In this document: positions 16,685 through 26,030 of the stretch, one piece after another
Position numbering within the stretch: the first letter of the stretch is position 1
Layout: each line of letters begins with the position of its first letter
Assembly (NCBI RefSeq): GCF_014694315.1
Contig: NZ_JAAOXD010000001.1
Span: forward strand, 355,697 to 419,696
Length of the DNA: 64,000 bases
Direction of reading: 5' to 3'
Source: Arthrobacter ipis
Lineage (GTDB): Bacteria > Actinomycetota > Actinomycetes > Actinomycetales > Micrococcaceae
Notes under the pieces: generated by a model
Database searches by the model: none
Told to the model about the DNA's origin: nothing
The model's input: the letters and a program-made list of their open reading frames with translations, nothing else
Program-made: the position numbers and the translations under genes

Positions 16685-17482
16685 GTGAGCGTCAGCTGGG
16701 CCGGTTACCGGCGTGCGCGGCGCCGCTCCCGGCAGGCCTGGGCGGTGCTCGGCGCCGCAGCGGTATCGGTGGTCGCAGCCACCATGTGGTTTTTCACGAC
16801 AGGCCAGTTCATCGCCGCCGAGCCTGCCGTGTCCGGACCCAGCGACGCGCCCGTGTTCGATGCCGCCTGGATGAAGCCCGTAACGCCCCCGCGCCAGGTG
16901 CCGCCGGGCAACGCCGCGGCTGCACTTGAAACCCTGGCAGTGAAGGGCCGGGCATCCGGAAGCGACTATGACCGGTCAGCCTTCGGCCAGGCCTGGCACG
17001 ACGCAGACCACAACGGCTGCGACACGCGCAACGACATCCTGCGCCGGGACCTTCGCGAGGTTGAGTTCACCAAGGGGTCGAAGTGCAAGGTTGCCGCCGG
17101 AACCATGCATGAGCCGTACGTGGGGCTGGTGGTCAGGTTTGTCCGCGGCGCAGAGTCCAGCAAGGCCGTGCAGATCGACCACGTCGTCGCGCTCGGCGAC
17201 GCCTGGCAGAAGGGGGCCCAGCAGCTGACGCCGCAGCAGCGGCAGAACCTTGCCAACGATCCCGTCAACCTCATTGCGGCGGACGGTAACGCCAACCAGG
17301 AGAAAAGTGCGTCGGATGCCGCCACCTGGCTGCCGAAGAACAAGGCCCTCCGGTGCCACTACGTGGCGCGGCAGATCTCGGTGAAGGCAGCGTACGGACT
17401 CTGGGTCACGCAGCCGGAGAAGGACGCCATGGCCCGCGTTCTGGATTCATGCGCGCAGCAGCAGACGGTGGTGCCGCAGTAG
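16685..17482 (+). CDS. Secreted or membrane-anchored HNH nuclease (DUF1524 / GmrSD C-terminal type)
   Basis: A GTG start gives 265 residues: a basic N-terminus, one transmembrane or signal segment (about 19-40), then an extracytoplasmic domain. The HNH-like core is visible as QIDHVVALGDAW near residue 161, followed by NLIAADGNANQEKSASDAATWLP, with DxH and Asn/His-type residues typical of DUF1524. Cysteine pairs (GCDTRND, SKCKVA, LRCHYV, DSCAQQ) suggest disulfides, fitting an exported enzyme. Actinobacteria commonly encode such nucleases for DNA scavenging. The role here is inferred. Confidence 0.85.
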   Translation: MSVSWAGYRRARRRSRQAWAVLGAAAVSVVAATMWFFTTGQFIAAEPAVSGPSDAPVFDAAWMKPVTPPRQVPPGNAAAALETLAVKGRASGSDYDRSAFGQAWHDADHNGCDTRNDILRRDLREVEFTKGSKCKVAAGTMHEPYVGLVVRFVRGAESSKAVQIDHVVALGDAWQKGAQQLTPQQRQNLANDPVNLIAADGNANQEKSASDAATWLPKNKALRCHYVARQISVKAAYGLWVTQPEKDAMARVLDSCAQQQTVVPQ

Positions 17483-17511
17483 GGCCGCAGAGGCAGCAAG
17501 CGGGGGCGGTG

Positions 17512-18084
17512 TCAGTGTCCGAACGGGTCAGGGTCAACGCCCGGCATCCAGGTCAGGCCCGGGACGCCCCAGCCGCTCTTCTTGGCCTGCTTCATCGCCT
17601 TGCGGGCATACCTGTCGATGAGCCGGTTGACGTACAGCTTGCCGTCAAGGTGGTCGTATTCGTGCTGGATGATGCGGGCGAACCAGCCGGTGGCTTCGAA
17701 ATCCACCGGAGTTCCGAGCCCGTCAAAGCCTTGGACGCGCACCCACTCGGCGCGCTTGAGCGGAAACTGCTCGCCGGGGAAGGAAAGGCAGCCCTCCACT
17801 TCCTCGTCCGGATCCGGCAGAGCCCCGGACACCTTGGAAAGCGTCAGCACAGGATTGACCACGACGCCGGCCGGGGGAGCGCCGTCCTCGTTCTCGTACT
17901 TGTACACGAAGATGCGCTTGCCCACGCCGATCTGCGGCGCGGCCAGACCGACACCGTTCGCCTTGTCGTTGGTTTCGAACATGTCGGCAATCAGCTGGCG
18001 AAGCCCGTCGTCGAACTCTTCCACTTCAGCAGCCCGGCGGTGCAGCACCGGCTCGCCCCAGATGGTGATGGGCAGAACGGTCAT
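17512..18084 (-). CDS. def: Peptide deformylase
   Basis: The 190-residue metalloenzyme removes the formyl group from nascent proteins. All three motifs are present: GVGLAAPQIG (44-53), EGCLSFP (97-103, metal ligand Cys99) and HEYDH (141-145, ligands His141 and His145, catalytic Glu142). The ATG at 18084 is preferred over longer upstream readings because the family begins with this beta strand (LPITIWGEPVLH). Confidence 0.96.
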   Translation of the reverse strand: MTVLPITIWGEPVLHRRAAEVEEFDDGLRQLIADMFETNDKANGVGLAAPQIGVGKRIFVYKYENEDGAPPAGVVVNPVLTLSKVSGALPDPDEEVEGCLSFPGEQFPLKRAEWVRVQGFDGLGTPVDFEATGWFARIIQHEYDHLDGKLYVNRLIDRYARKAMKQAKKSGWGVPGLTWMPGVDPDPFGH

Positions 18085-18139
18085 GAGAGGGGATCCTTCG
18101 ACGCTTTTCCGGGTGGAACCGGCAGTGGTGAAAACAAGC

Positions 18140-18171
18140 AAAGGCCGCACCGGTAAACCGGTACGGCCTTT
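18140..18171 (-). terminator. Terminator of tRNA-His
   Basis: AAAGGCCG at 18140-18147 pairs with CGGCCTTT at 18164-18171, with an inner ACCGGT pair. The strong hairpin lies 37 nt downstream of the leftward tRNA gene and before def. Confidence 0.75.
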
Positions 18172-18207
18172 GCTGCTGGCCGGCAAGAAACTGCCGTCCT
18201 CGGTGAG

Positions 18208-18281
18208 GGTGAGCGACGGGGGTTGAACCCGCGACCTCCTGGACCACAACCAGGCGCTCTGCCAACTGAGCTACGCCCACC
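18208..18281 (-). tRNA. tRNA-His (GTG)
   Basis: The complementary strand folds as a standard tRNA. The acceptor arms are GTGGGCG and CGCTCAC, the D arm is GCTCAGTTGGCAGAGC, the anticodon arm is CCTGG-TTGTGGT-CCAGG with anticodon GTG, and the T arm is CGGGG-TTCAACC-CCCGT. The base at -1 is G, pairing with C73, which is the identity feature of tRNA-His. CCA is not encoded. Confidence 0.97.
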
Positions 18282-18410
18282 ATGTGCCCTGCAGACTGTC
18301 CGGTTTCCGGGCCGTCCGAATTGGCAACGACAAATAGCTTACCTGCTGTTTGGGGATGCTTTTGCCACTTTTGGCCGTTTCTGCAAAATTTTCCCCAAAC
18401 GTGGCGCAGA

Positions 18411-19082
18411 TTACTTTCCGGACTGCTGAGCTGCGGGCGGCAGAACGCCTTCCGGGGCCTGCTGGTCGACGGCGGAGGGCGACGCCGAGATGCGCTTGGA
18501 GATCTTCTGGGCCGTGGCACTGTCCGGTCCCGGTGTGGGCACGAAGACGGCTTCCCGGTAGTACCGGAGTTCGTCAATGGAATCCTTGATGTCCCCGAGG
18601 GCGCGGTGGCCGCCGAGCTTCGCCGGCGCCTGGAAGTAGGCGCGCGCGTACCAGCGCCGGGCCAGTTCCTTGATGGTGCTGACGTCGATGATCCGGTAGT
18701 GCAGGTGCTCCACCACCGACGGCATGTCCCTGGCGAGGAAGACCCGGTCCGTTCCCACCGAGTTGCCGGCAAGGGGCGCCTTGCGGGGGTCCGGCACCCA
18801 CTTGCGGATGTAGTCCAGCACCAGGGCCTCCGCCTCGGCCATGGTTTTGCCGGCCGGAAGCTCGTTCAGCAGGCCTGACCGGGTGTGCATGTCCCGGACG
18901 AAGTCGTTCATCTGGGCGAGGGCGGCGTCGTCCGGTTTGATCACCACGTCCACCCCGTCTCCGAGGATGTTGAGCTCGGAGTCGGTCACCAGAGCCGCGA
19001 CCTCGATCAGGGCGTCGTTGACGCTGTCGAGGCCGGTCATTTCGCAGTCGATCCAGACGATGCGTTCGTTAGTAATAGGCAC
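18411..19082 (-). CDS. orn: Oligoribonuclease
   Basis: This 223-residue 3'-5' exoribonuclease of the DEDDh family finishes RNA decay by degrading di- and short oligonucleotides. The motifs read IVWIDCEMTGLD at the N-terminus (Asp12, Glu14), GNSVGTDRVFLARDMP in the middle and HRALGDIKDSIDEL near residue 160 with the catalytic His and Asp. About 40 C-terminal residues (after PTPGPDS) form a low-complexity Ala/Pro tail longer than the E. coli protein. It sits next to tRNA-His. Confidence 0.95.
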   Translation of the reverse strand: MPITNERIVWIDCEMTGLDSVNDALIEVAALVTDSELNILGDGVDVVIKPDDAALAQMNDFVRDMHTRSGLLNELPAGKTMAEAEALVLDYIRKWVPDPRKAPLAGNSVGTDRVFLARDMPSVVEHLHYRIIDVSTIKELARRWYARAYFQAPAKLGGHRALGDIKDSIDELRYYREAVFVPTPGPDSATAQKISKRISASPSAVDQQAPEGVLPPAAQQSGK

Positions 19083-19305
19083 CCGTTCAGCCTACCGTTT
19101 AGCCGCGTGCAAGCCTTGGAGAGGCGCTCCGATGCTAATATTTCGGGTACGTGGCAACGCCACAGCGGCGGTCGCGCCCCCGGCGTCGCCGGTTTTGGCT
19201 GGCCGCCCGATTTGGCCGGCCTCTCAGCTTGGCTGCAGATGGGGCAGCATGCCAAAGAGATACGCGCAAAAGAGTTAGGCGCAGAAGAGATTGGACGATC
19301 CTGAG

Positions 19306-20862
19306 ATGACGGCGCCTGTGCCTGCGATAGGGGAAACGGCCACCGGCACTTCCACGGACCCGGCCCGGCCGGAAGTGGACAACCCACGCTCACCGATCCT
19401 CTCCGGTTTCATCGGATCCATGTTCCTGCTCATCGGCTCGCTCGGCGTCGGCTGGCTGGCGCCGGTCTCGGAGCTGCGGCGAATGCCCCTGTTCATCTGG
19501 ATGCGCACGGAGGCGTTCGGCGTCGGGCTGTCCATCGTGCTGCTTGCGGTGGGCGGCATGCTGCTCGTCCGGGCGTGGCTCCGGCTTGGCCAGCACGTCC
19601 ACGTGTGGGGCCGGGAGGCACGGAAGGCCACGCTCCAGGCCGTCGTCGCGTGGGGCCTTCCCATGATGTTCACGGTCCCACTGTTCAGCCGGGACGTTTA
19701 CGCCTACATCGGCCAGGGCCGGCTGATGGTCGAGGGCTTCAACCCGTACGAGAACGGCATCTCGGCGCTGTCCAACTACTTCCAGCTGGGCGCGGACAAG
19801 ATGTGGACCGAGGCCCCGGTTCCCTACGGCCAGGTGTTTTTGTGGATCGAGCAGTTCGTGGTCTGGTCCACCAACGTTCACCCGGAAGCCAGCATCATGC
19901 TGTTCCGCCTCGCCGCGCTGGCTGGTGTGGTGCTGTGCATCATCTACGTGCCCAAGCTTGCAGAGCTGCACGGCGTCAATCCGCACCGTGCCCTCTGGCT
20001 GACGGCGGCGAACCCGCTCTTCCTGACCAACTTCATCGCCAGCGTCCACAACGATGCACTGATGATCGGGCTGGCCCTCGCGGGCCTCTACTACTGCGCC
20101 ACCCGGCGCGTCATCTTTGGCATCGTTCTTGTCACGGCTTCCATCGCCGTCAAGCCGATCACCGTTGTGTTCCTTCCGTTTATCGGGTTGCTCTGGGCGG
20201 GCAAGGGGGCCAGCTGGCCCAGGAAGTTCGTGTTCTGGGGCCTGACCGCCGGAATCAGCCTTGCCCTGCTCTACGCCATGAGCCTGGTCAACGGCTTCGG
20301 GTTCGGCTGGATCAACGGACTCTCGGCCCCCGGCAGCGTCTGGATCTGGTACGCCCCGGTGGGACTGCTTGGCCTGGTGGTCGCCTCCATTTTTAACGCG
20401 TTCAGCCTGGACGGCTGGGGGCTGGCCAAATGGGTTTACGACGCCGGCAAGGTCCTTGCCGTGAGCATCGTCGCCTGGCAGATTTTCCGGGGCGAACACG
20501 ACCGCCTCATGCGCCGCCTGACCCTCGCCTTCGCGGCTGTTGTGGTGCTCGCCCCGATGATCCAGTCCTGGTACGTGGTTTGGCTGATCCCGCTGTTCGC
20601 CGTCACGGGCATCCGCGACGACTGGCAGGTCAAGGCGCTGTACTTCATCGTGTCCTTCTTCATGGTCTACGCCATCTCCGACCAGCTGGAAGTCTTCCCC
20701 TACCTGCAGACCGGCGACCTGGGCCTTGCCCTGGCGCTGGCCCGCAACGCAGCCGCCATCATTGCCCTGCTGTTTGCCCTCTACCTGATCTTCCTGGACC
20801 GCAGCACCAAACTGCTTTTCAGCAAGGCGGACCAGCCCGTCACGACGCGCCCCGTTATCTGA
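19306..20862 (+). CDS. Polyprenol-phosphomannose-dependent alpha-1,6-mannosyltransferase (MptB-like)
   Basis: The integral membrane glycosyltransferase has about 13 hydrophobic segments and 518 residues from the ATG at 19306 (a TTG at 19291 is an alternative). The extracytoplasmic catalytic signature SRDVYAYIGQGRLMVEGFNPY, split here only for length, lies near residues 130-150. An SVHNDALMIGL loop and an aromatic SVWIWYAPVGLLG segment follow, as in the GT-C MptA/MptB group. These enzymes extend lipomannan or lipoglycan chains in Actinobacteria. It is convergent with the alkylation-repair gene, only 1 nt apart. Confidence 0.86.
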   Translation: MTAPVPAIGETATGTSTDPARPEVDNPRSPILSGFIGSMFLLIGSLGVGWLAPVSELRRMPLFIWMRTEAFGVGLSIVLLAVGGMLLVRAWLRLGQHVHVWGREARKATLQAVVAWGLPMMFTVPLFSRDVYAYIGQGRLMVEGFNPYENGISALSNYFQLGADKMWTEAPVPYGQVFLWIEQFVVWSTNVHPEASIMLFRLAALAGVVLCIIYVPKLAELHGVNPHRALWLTAANPLFLTNFIASVHNDALMIGLALAGLYYCATRRVIFGIVLVTASIAVKPITVVFLPFIGLLWAGKGASWPRKFVFWGLTAGISLALLYAMSLVNGFGFGWINGLSAPGSVWIWYAPVGLLGLVVASIFNAFSLDGWGLAKWVYDAGKVLAVSIVAWQIFRGEHDRLMRRLTLAFAAVVVLAPMIQSWYVVWLIPLFAVTGIRDDWQVKALYFIVSFFMVYAISDQLEVFPYLQTGDLGLALALARNAAAIIALLFALYLIFLDRSTKLLFSKADQPVTTRPVI

Positions 20863-20863
20863 C

Positions 20864-21541
20864 CTAAAGGTTTTTCAGGGCTTCCCTGCGCGAGAGCGGA
20901 CTGAGTGATGTGCCGTTCCGCGCCACGAAATCCAGGACCCATTCCGGATCGGTTTTCGCGTACCCACGCAACGCCCACCCGATGGCCTTGCGGATGAAGA
21001 ACTCCCTGTCGGCCATGTTCGCCTCGATGACCGCAGAGAGCAGCGCGGTGTCCGTCTGGAATTTTGCCCCCAGCTGGGCCGTGATGGACGCCCGCCGAAT
21101 CCAGAAGTCGCGATCCGCACTCCACTGGAGCAGTACCTGGGTGAGTTCGTCCCGGTGGGCCCGGAGCAGTGTGCCGATCCGGTGGGCCACGCCGTCTACA
21201 TAGTCCCAGGATGAGCCGGTCCGGATGATCTCCTCATACACCGGAAGCATCCGCGGGTCTCCGGCTACGGCCCGCAGCCCGGTCAGGTCAATCGCCGCGT
21301 AGCGTTCCTCGCGGTAACGGGCTTCACGCCACAGGACAAGCACCGTTGACCGCAGGTCCTCGGCGGATTCAAACGGATGGGCAGCGGCCGCGGCCTTGGT
21401 TGCCTTGCGCACCTCCGGCACGCGGACGCCGAGGGACGGCGTTGCTGACTTCATGTAGGCCTGCGCTGCGGCGCCGCGGATGGGGTCTGCCGCCGCCCGC
21501 AGTTCGGTGCGAATCAGCGCCAGCACCGCTTCATTTGCCAT
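20864..21541 (-). CDS. DNA alkylation repair protein, AlkD family
   Basis: The 225-residue all-helical HEAT-like repeat protein begins ALIRTELRAAADPIRGAAAQAYMKS. It contains the family blocks REARYREERYAAIDL, GSSWDYVDGVAHRIG, RDFWIRRASITAQL and FFIRKAIGWALRGYAKTDPEWV. AlkD glycosylases excise N3- and N7-alkylated purines. The motif pattern and length fit well. The gene ends 1 nt from the end of the mptB-like gene. Confidence 0.92.
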   Translation of the reverse strand: MANEAVLALIRTELRAAADPIRGAAAQAYMKSATPSLGVRVPEVRKATKAAAAAHPFESAEDLRSTVLVLWREARYREERYAAIDLTGLRAVAGDPRMLPVYEEIIRTGSSWDYVDGVAHRIGTLLRAHRDELTQVLLQWSADRDFWIRRASITAQLGAKFQTDTALLSAVIEANMADREFFIRKAIGWALRGYAKTDPEWVLDFVARNGTSLSPLSRREALKNL

Positions 21542-21648
21542 GCTGCCAAGATAGCCCGTCCAAGGAGGCCAGGGCAGCGGTTTCCGCTGCCTCCACGGCC
21601 GAATAGCCCTGTCATCCGACCCATATCCGCGCCACCCTGCTGCCGGGA

Positions 21649-22740
21649 CTAGGAAGCGGGCTCGCCGCCAGGCTCGGTGCTCCGGCGCAGCGTCACCTCG
21701 CCCGTGACCGCCACGGCGCCGGCCGCCGCGGGGCCGGAACCGGCGGGAACTGCCAGCCTCCCGATCTCCTCCAAGGGCAGGCGGACGGTGGAGAGGGCGG
21801 GCCGGAAGTCGCGCAGGGTTTCGATGTCGTCAAAGCCGGCGATGGCGGCGTCACGGGGGACGCGCAGCCCCTGGGAGCGCAGCGCGGCCGTGGCCCCGAT
21901 CGCCATGACGTCGTTGACGGCGAAGATACAGAGCCGTTGCGGTGCGGGGGCGTCAGTACCGGCCTCGCCGTTGCCGCCGTGCGCCCCGATGTGTGCGGCG
22001 AGCTCCATGCCCGCCTCGTAGCCGCCCGTGCGGTCGAATCCGGTGTGCAGGACGTCTGCCGGCGGAAACCCGGCGTCTGCCAGGCCGCGCTGGAAGCCGC
22101 GCACCCGGTCGTCGGAGGTCAGGAGGCCCTCCGGGCCGGCGATGATCACGAACTCCCCGGCACGTGAGACGGCCAGTTCCCGGGCGAGTTCGGCGGCGAG
22201 CTCCTCGTTGGGAACTTCAACCACGTGATAGCCCTCGTCGGATTCGGCGCCCACTACGGCGTGTCCCACGACGCCCACTTGGCCACCGTTGCGGCAGTAG
22301 CGGTCAAGCTCGGCGGCCAGTTCGGCGTTGCCCTGCCTGTCGGCGGTCCGTGCCGACCGCGAACCCGCGATCACTATCGAGTCCGCCCGGCGTGCCGCAA
22401 AGGCAGCCACGGCCGCGCGCTCGTCGGCGGGGCTGCCCGCGGTGGTGGCCAGTAGCACCATCTTGTTCTGGTGCCGGGCCGCGGTCTGGACGCCGCGGGC
22501 GATGGCTGAGAAGTAGGGGTCCGCGATGTCGTGCACGATGAGTCCGATAAGGCCGGAGCTCGACTTCGCGAGGCCCTGTGCCTGGGCGTTGGGGATGTAG
22601 CCGAGGGAGTCCGCAGCTCTGCGGACGCGCTCAGCAATATCAGGTCCGGGGGTCCTGGCGGAACCGTTCAGGACGCGGCTCGCGGTGGCAGGGGAGACTC
22701 CGGCCAGGCGGGCTACTTCGGTCAGCGTGCTTGCTGCCAC
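21649..22740 (-). CDS. LacI-family transcriptional regulator
   Basis: The 363-residue repressor has an N-terminal HTH plus hinge (TLTEVARLAGVSPATASRVLNG up to about residue 60, quoted in part) and a periplasmic-binding-protein-like sugar-sensing domain (GLIVHDIADPYFSAI, VNDVMAIGATAALRSQGL, AGFDDI). It is divergent from the damaged Gfo/Idh-DUF993-isomerase operon and separated by 169 nt holding two LacI-type operators. It probably represses that operon. It looks intact although its presumed targets are broken. Confidence 0.93.
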   Translation of the reverse strand: MAASTLTEVARLAGVSPATASRVLNGSARTPGPDIAERVRRAADSLGYIPNAQAQGLAKSSSGLIGLIVHDIADPYFSAIARGVQTAARHQNKMVLLATTAGSPADERAAVAAFAARRADSIVIAGSRSARTADRQGNAELAAELDRYCRNGGQVGVVGHAVVGAESDEGYHVVEVPNEELAAELARELAVSRAGEFVIIAGPEGLLTSDDRVRGFQRGLADAGFPPADVLHTGFDRTGGYEAGMELAAHIGAHGGNGEAGTDAPAPQRLCIFAVNDVMAIGATAALRSQGLRVPRDAAIAGFDDIETLRDFRPALSTVRLPLEEIGRLAVPAGSGPAAAGAVAVTGEVTLRRSTEPGGEPAS

Positions 22741-22817
22741 AGGCGAAACTCCTCTTCAACGGGCCCCGGCGCCGGGAAACTCGGCTGATGCCCACACTAT
22801 CGCAGTTATAAAACGCC

Positions 22818-22880
22818 GGAAAGCGCTTGCCATGTGCCCGTGAGTTCTGCACTATAGAAGCAGCGGGAATGCGCTTTCCC
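22818..22880. promoter_or_regulatory. Two LacI-type operators flanking a rightward promoter
   Basis: GGAAAGCGCTTGCC (22818-22831) and GGGAATGCGCTTTCCC (22865-22880) are near-palindromes with the central GCGC/CGCT core typical of LacI/GalR operators. TATAGA near 22853 could be the -10 box of the rightward operon, so the second site would cover the transcription start. The divergent LacI-type gene is the natural ligand-responsive repressor. Confidence 0.65.
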
Positions 22881-22909
22881 GGTCCATCACCACGAATGAA
22901 TGAGGACTC

Positions 22910-24056
22910 GTGGGCTTCGAAACAAAGACGATCCGTATCGCCATGAACGGCATTACCGGCCGAATAGGCTACCGCCAGCACCTGCTGCGCTCCATCCTCC
23001 CCATTCGTGATGCAGGCGGCTTCACCCTGGAGGACGGCAACAAGGTCCAGATCGAGCCGATCCTCGTCGGCCGCAACGAAGCGAAGGTCCGTGAACTGGC
23101 CGAGCTTCACAAAATTTCGGAGTGGACCACCGACCTTGACGGCGTGATAAACGACCCCACTGTCGACGTCGTCTTCGACGCCTCCATGACCAGCCTGCGG
23201 GCCGCAACCCTGAAGAAGGCCATGCAGGCCGGCAAGCATATCTTCACCGAGAAGCCGATGGCGGAAACCCTCGAGGAGGCCATCGAGCTGGCCCGCATCG
23301 GCAAGGAAGCCGGGGTCACCGCCGGTGTCGTGCACGACAAGCTCTACCTGCCCGGCCTGGTCAAGCTCCGCCGCCTCGTTGACGAAGGGTTCTTCGGCCG
23401 GATCCTGTCCATCCGCGGAGAATTCGGCTACTGGGTCTTCGAGGGCGACGTGCAGGCCGCCCAGCGCCCGTCCTGGAACTACCGCAAGGAGGACGGCGGC
23501 GGAATGACCACGGACATGTTCTGCCACTGGAACTACGTCCTGGAAGGCGTCATCGGCAAGACCGCCACCCACATCCCGGCGCGGTGGGACGAGGCCGGCA
23601 AGGAATACAAGGCAACGGCAGACGACGCCTCCTATGGCATCTTCGAGCTGCAAACCCCAGGCGGGGACGACGTCATCGGCCAGATCAACTCCTCGTGGGC
23701 CGTCCGGGTCTACCGTGACGAGCTGGTCGAGTTAAGGTGGAAGGCACGCACGGATCTGCCGTCGCCGGCCTGAACAAGTGTGTGGGCAACAGCGGGCCCA
23801 CACGCCGAAGCCGGTTTGGAACCCGGACCTTCCAGTTACAGAATCCTTCCGCAGCCAGTGGCAGGAAGTCCCCGCCAACGCCGAGCTGGACAACGGCTTC
23901 AAGCTGCAGTGGGAAGAGTTCCTGCGGGACGCCGTCGCCGGCCGCGAGCACCGCTTCGGGCTGCTCTCCGCCGCAAGCGGCGTGCAGCTCGCCGAACTCG
24001 GTCTGCAGTCCAGCGAGGAACGCCGCACCATCGACATCCCGGAGATCACGTTCTGA
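22910..24056 (+). pseudogene. Gfo/Idh/MocA-family oxidoreductase, frameshifted twice
   Basis: The gene starts at a GTG at 22910. It reads well for about 275 residues (Rossmann NGITGRIGYRQH, EKPMAET, VVHDKLYLPGL) up to NSSWAVRVYRDELVE. At about 23,736 one base is missing and the reading jumps frame to a VEGTHGSAVAGLNKC segment. Near 23,783 a second loss (or +2) moves it to the frame encoding QQRAHTPKPVWNPDLP and the rest up to the stop at 24056. Restoring both gives about 382 residues, the family length. The last base overlaps the next start. As it stands the product would lose its C-terminal 100 residues. Confidence 0.85.
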
Positions 24057-25270
24057 TGACTTCACTGATCCTTCCCACATCCGACGGCGGGATCCGGGAG
24101 TACCGCCTCCGTGCTGCCACCACCTGGGCCAAACCGATGGCGCCGCTGACATCGCGCCGGGCCTATGCTGCCGCCCACGTCATCCCCGAGGTCACCGCAG
24201 ACAATAACTCCCGGCGCTCCGGCCCGTCTCGACTGGGACGCCACCCTGGCCTATCGGCACGAGCTGTGGTCCTACGGGCTCGGGGTTGCCGACGCGATGG
24301 ACACCGCCCAGCGCGGCATGGGCCTGGACTGGGCCGCCACGCAGCAGCTGATCAAGCGCACAGGGGCGGAGGCGGCCTCCGTGGTCTCCGCCGGCGGCAC
24401 GGCCACGGCGGGCATGACCGTCCGCGACCTCGTGTCCTGCGGCGCCGGCACCGACCAGCTGTACCTTGCCACACTGCCGTCCGGCGCTGCTGGGCTGCAG
24501 GCTGTCCTGACCGCCTACCGTGAGCAGGTCGCCGTCGTCAGCGAGGCCGGAGCCAAGGTGATCCTCATGGCCTCCAGGGCGCTGGCCCAGGTGGCGTCCG
24601 GTCCCGAGGATTACCTGAAGGTTTACTCCACGCTGCTCCAGGAATCCGACCAGCCCGTCATCCTGCACTGGCTCGGCATTGTGTTCGATCCCGCGCTGGC
24701 CGGTTACTGGGGCTCGGACAGCATCTCCGTCGCCACGGAGACGTTCCTCTCCCTCATCCGCGGGAACGCGGACAAGGTGGACGGCGTCAAGGTCTCCCTC
24801 CTGGATGCCTCGCACGAAGTCGCGCTGCGGGCGGCGCTCCCCGAGGGCATCCGCCTCTACACGGGTGACGACTTCAACTACCCCGAGCTGATCGACGGTG
24901 ACGGCACCCTCCACTCGGATGCCCTGCTGGGAATCTTTGCGGCAATCTATCCCGCTGCGTCCGCGGCGCTGCAAAGCTACGACGCCGGAGATGCCGCCAA
25001 AGCGCGTGCCATCCTGGACTCCACCCGCGAATTGGGCAAGCACATCTTCAGTGCCCCCACGTTCTACTACAAGACCGGAATCGCCTTCCTGTCCTGGCTC
25101 AACGGCAAGCAGCCCGGATTCCAGATGGTCGGCGGCCTGCACTCGGGCCGTTCCGTGGTGCCCTCGCGAAGACCTTCGAACTGGCCGACGAAGCCGGGCT
25201 GCTGAAGGACCCCGGCCTCGCAGCGTTCCGGATGTCCGATTTCCTTCGCATTAACGGAGTGGGAGTATGA
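24056..25270 (+). pseudogene. DUF993 / dihydrodipicolinate-synthase-like protein, frameshifted twice
   Basis: Translation from the ATG at 24056 (1-nt overlap with the gene before) gives MTSLILPTSDGGIREYRL and continues to about residue 49. There an extra A in AATAACT near 24,204 shifts the frame. The correct reading resumes as TPGAPARLDWDATLAYRHE and runs through the barrel core (KVILMASRALAQ, QPVILHWLGIVFDP, KVDGVKVSLLD, TGDDFNYPELI). Near 25,162 a missing base after GRSVV shifts it again. The true tail (LAKTFELADEAGLLKD onward) ends at the TGA at 25268-25270. DUF993 proteins are aldolase-like TIM barrels next to sugar oxidoreductases. Confidence 0.85.
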
Positions 25271-25974
25271 CCTTCAATTCAGAACCGTCCCCCTTTTCAC
25301 GGCTTTCCCTCAACAGCGCCACCACCAAGAAGTGGACGCTCGCCGAGGCTGTTGACGGCTGCGCCCGTGCAGGCATCCCCACCATCGGGCCCTGGCGGGA
25401 CATCGTCGTTGCTCTCGATACCCGAGAGCTGTTCCTCGTGGTCGGGGGACTGACTCCGGGGGAGAAGGACGGCGTGGCGGCCCGCCAGCGCGTGGCTGAC
25501 CGGCTTGAAGACCTCGTCCCATTCGCCGTCGAACACGGCGTACGGCTGGTGCTGGAACCCCTGCACCCGATGTACGCCGCCGACCGCGCGCTCATCTCCA
25601 CGCTGGGGCAGGCGCTGGACCTGGCGGCGCCGTACGACGCCCGGGCGGTGGGGGTCGCCGTCGACACCTTCCACATCTGGTGGGATCCGGAACTGAAAGC
25701 GCAGATCGAGCGTGCCGGCCGGGAGAACCGGATCGCCTCATACCAGGTGTGTGACTTCAACCCTCCGATCGCCGCGGACGCGCTGCTTTCCCGCGGCATG
25801 ATGGGCGACGGCGTGATTGACTTCGCGACGATCGGCACCTGGGTCCGGGACGCCGGGTACACAGGCGACATCGAGGTGGAGATATTCAATCAGGAGATCT
25901 GGGACGCAGACGGCGACGACGTCCTGGCGAGGATGAAGGACCGCTATGCGGAACTGGTGCAACCCTTTGCCTGA
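25267..25974 (+). pseudogene. Sugar phosphate isomerase/epimerase with internal in-frame deletion
   Basis: The reading frame is open for 235 residues and overlaps the gene before by ATGA, but it is shorter than the usual 270-285 of this TIM-barrel family (xylose-isomerase-like/AP-endonuclease 2 fold). The start (RLSLNSATTKKWTLAEAV) and the part from TRELFLVVGGL onward match the family, with metal-site residues in VLEPLHPMY, VAVDTFHIWWD and IEVEIFN. Between IGPWRDIV and ALDTRELFLVV, near residue 48, about 40-45 residues normally present (the second and third strand/helix pairs) are missing. It is probably nonfunctional. Confidence 0.75.
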
Positions 25975-26030
25975 ACCTGCCCTTACTTCGGTGGGCGTCC
26001 GCGGGTAGGGTGGCGCCAGGAGGCGAAGCA

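Noticed and set aside
19390..20499. 369-codon open frame opposite the mannosyltransferase gene
   Set aside because: Its Gly/Asp/His-rich composition is typical of an antisense frame to a membrane protein. No motif.
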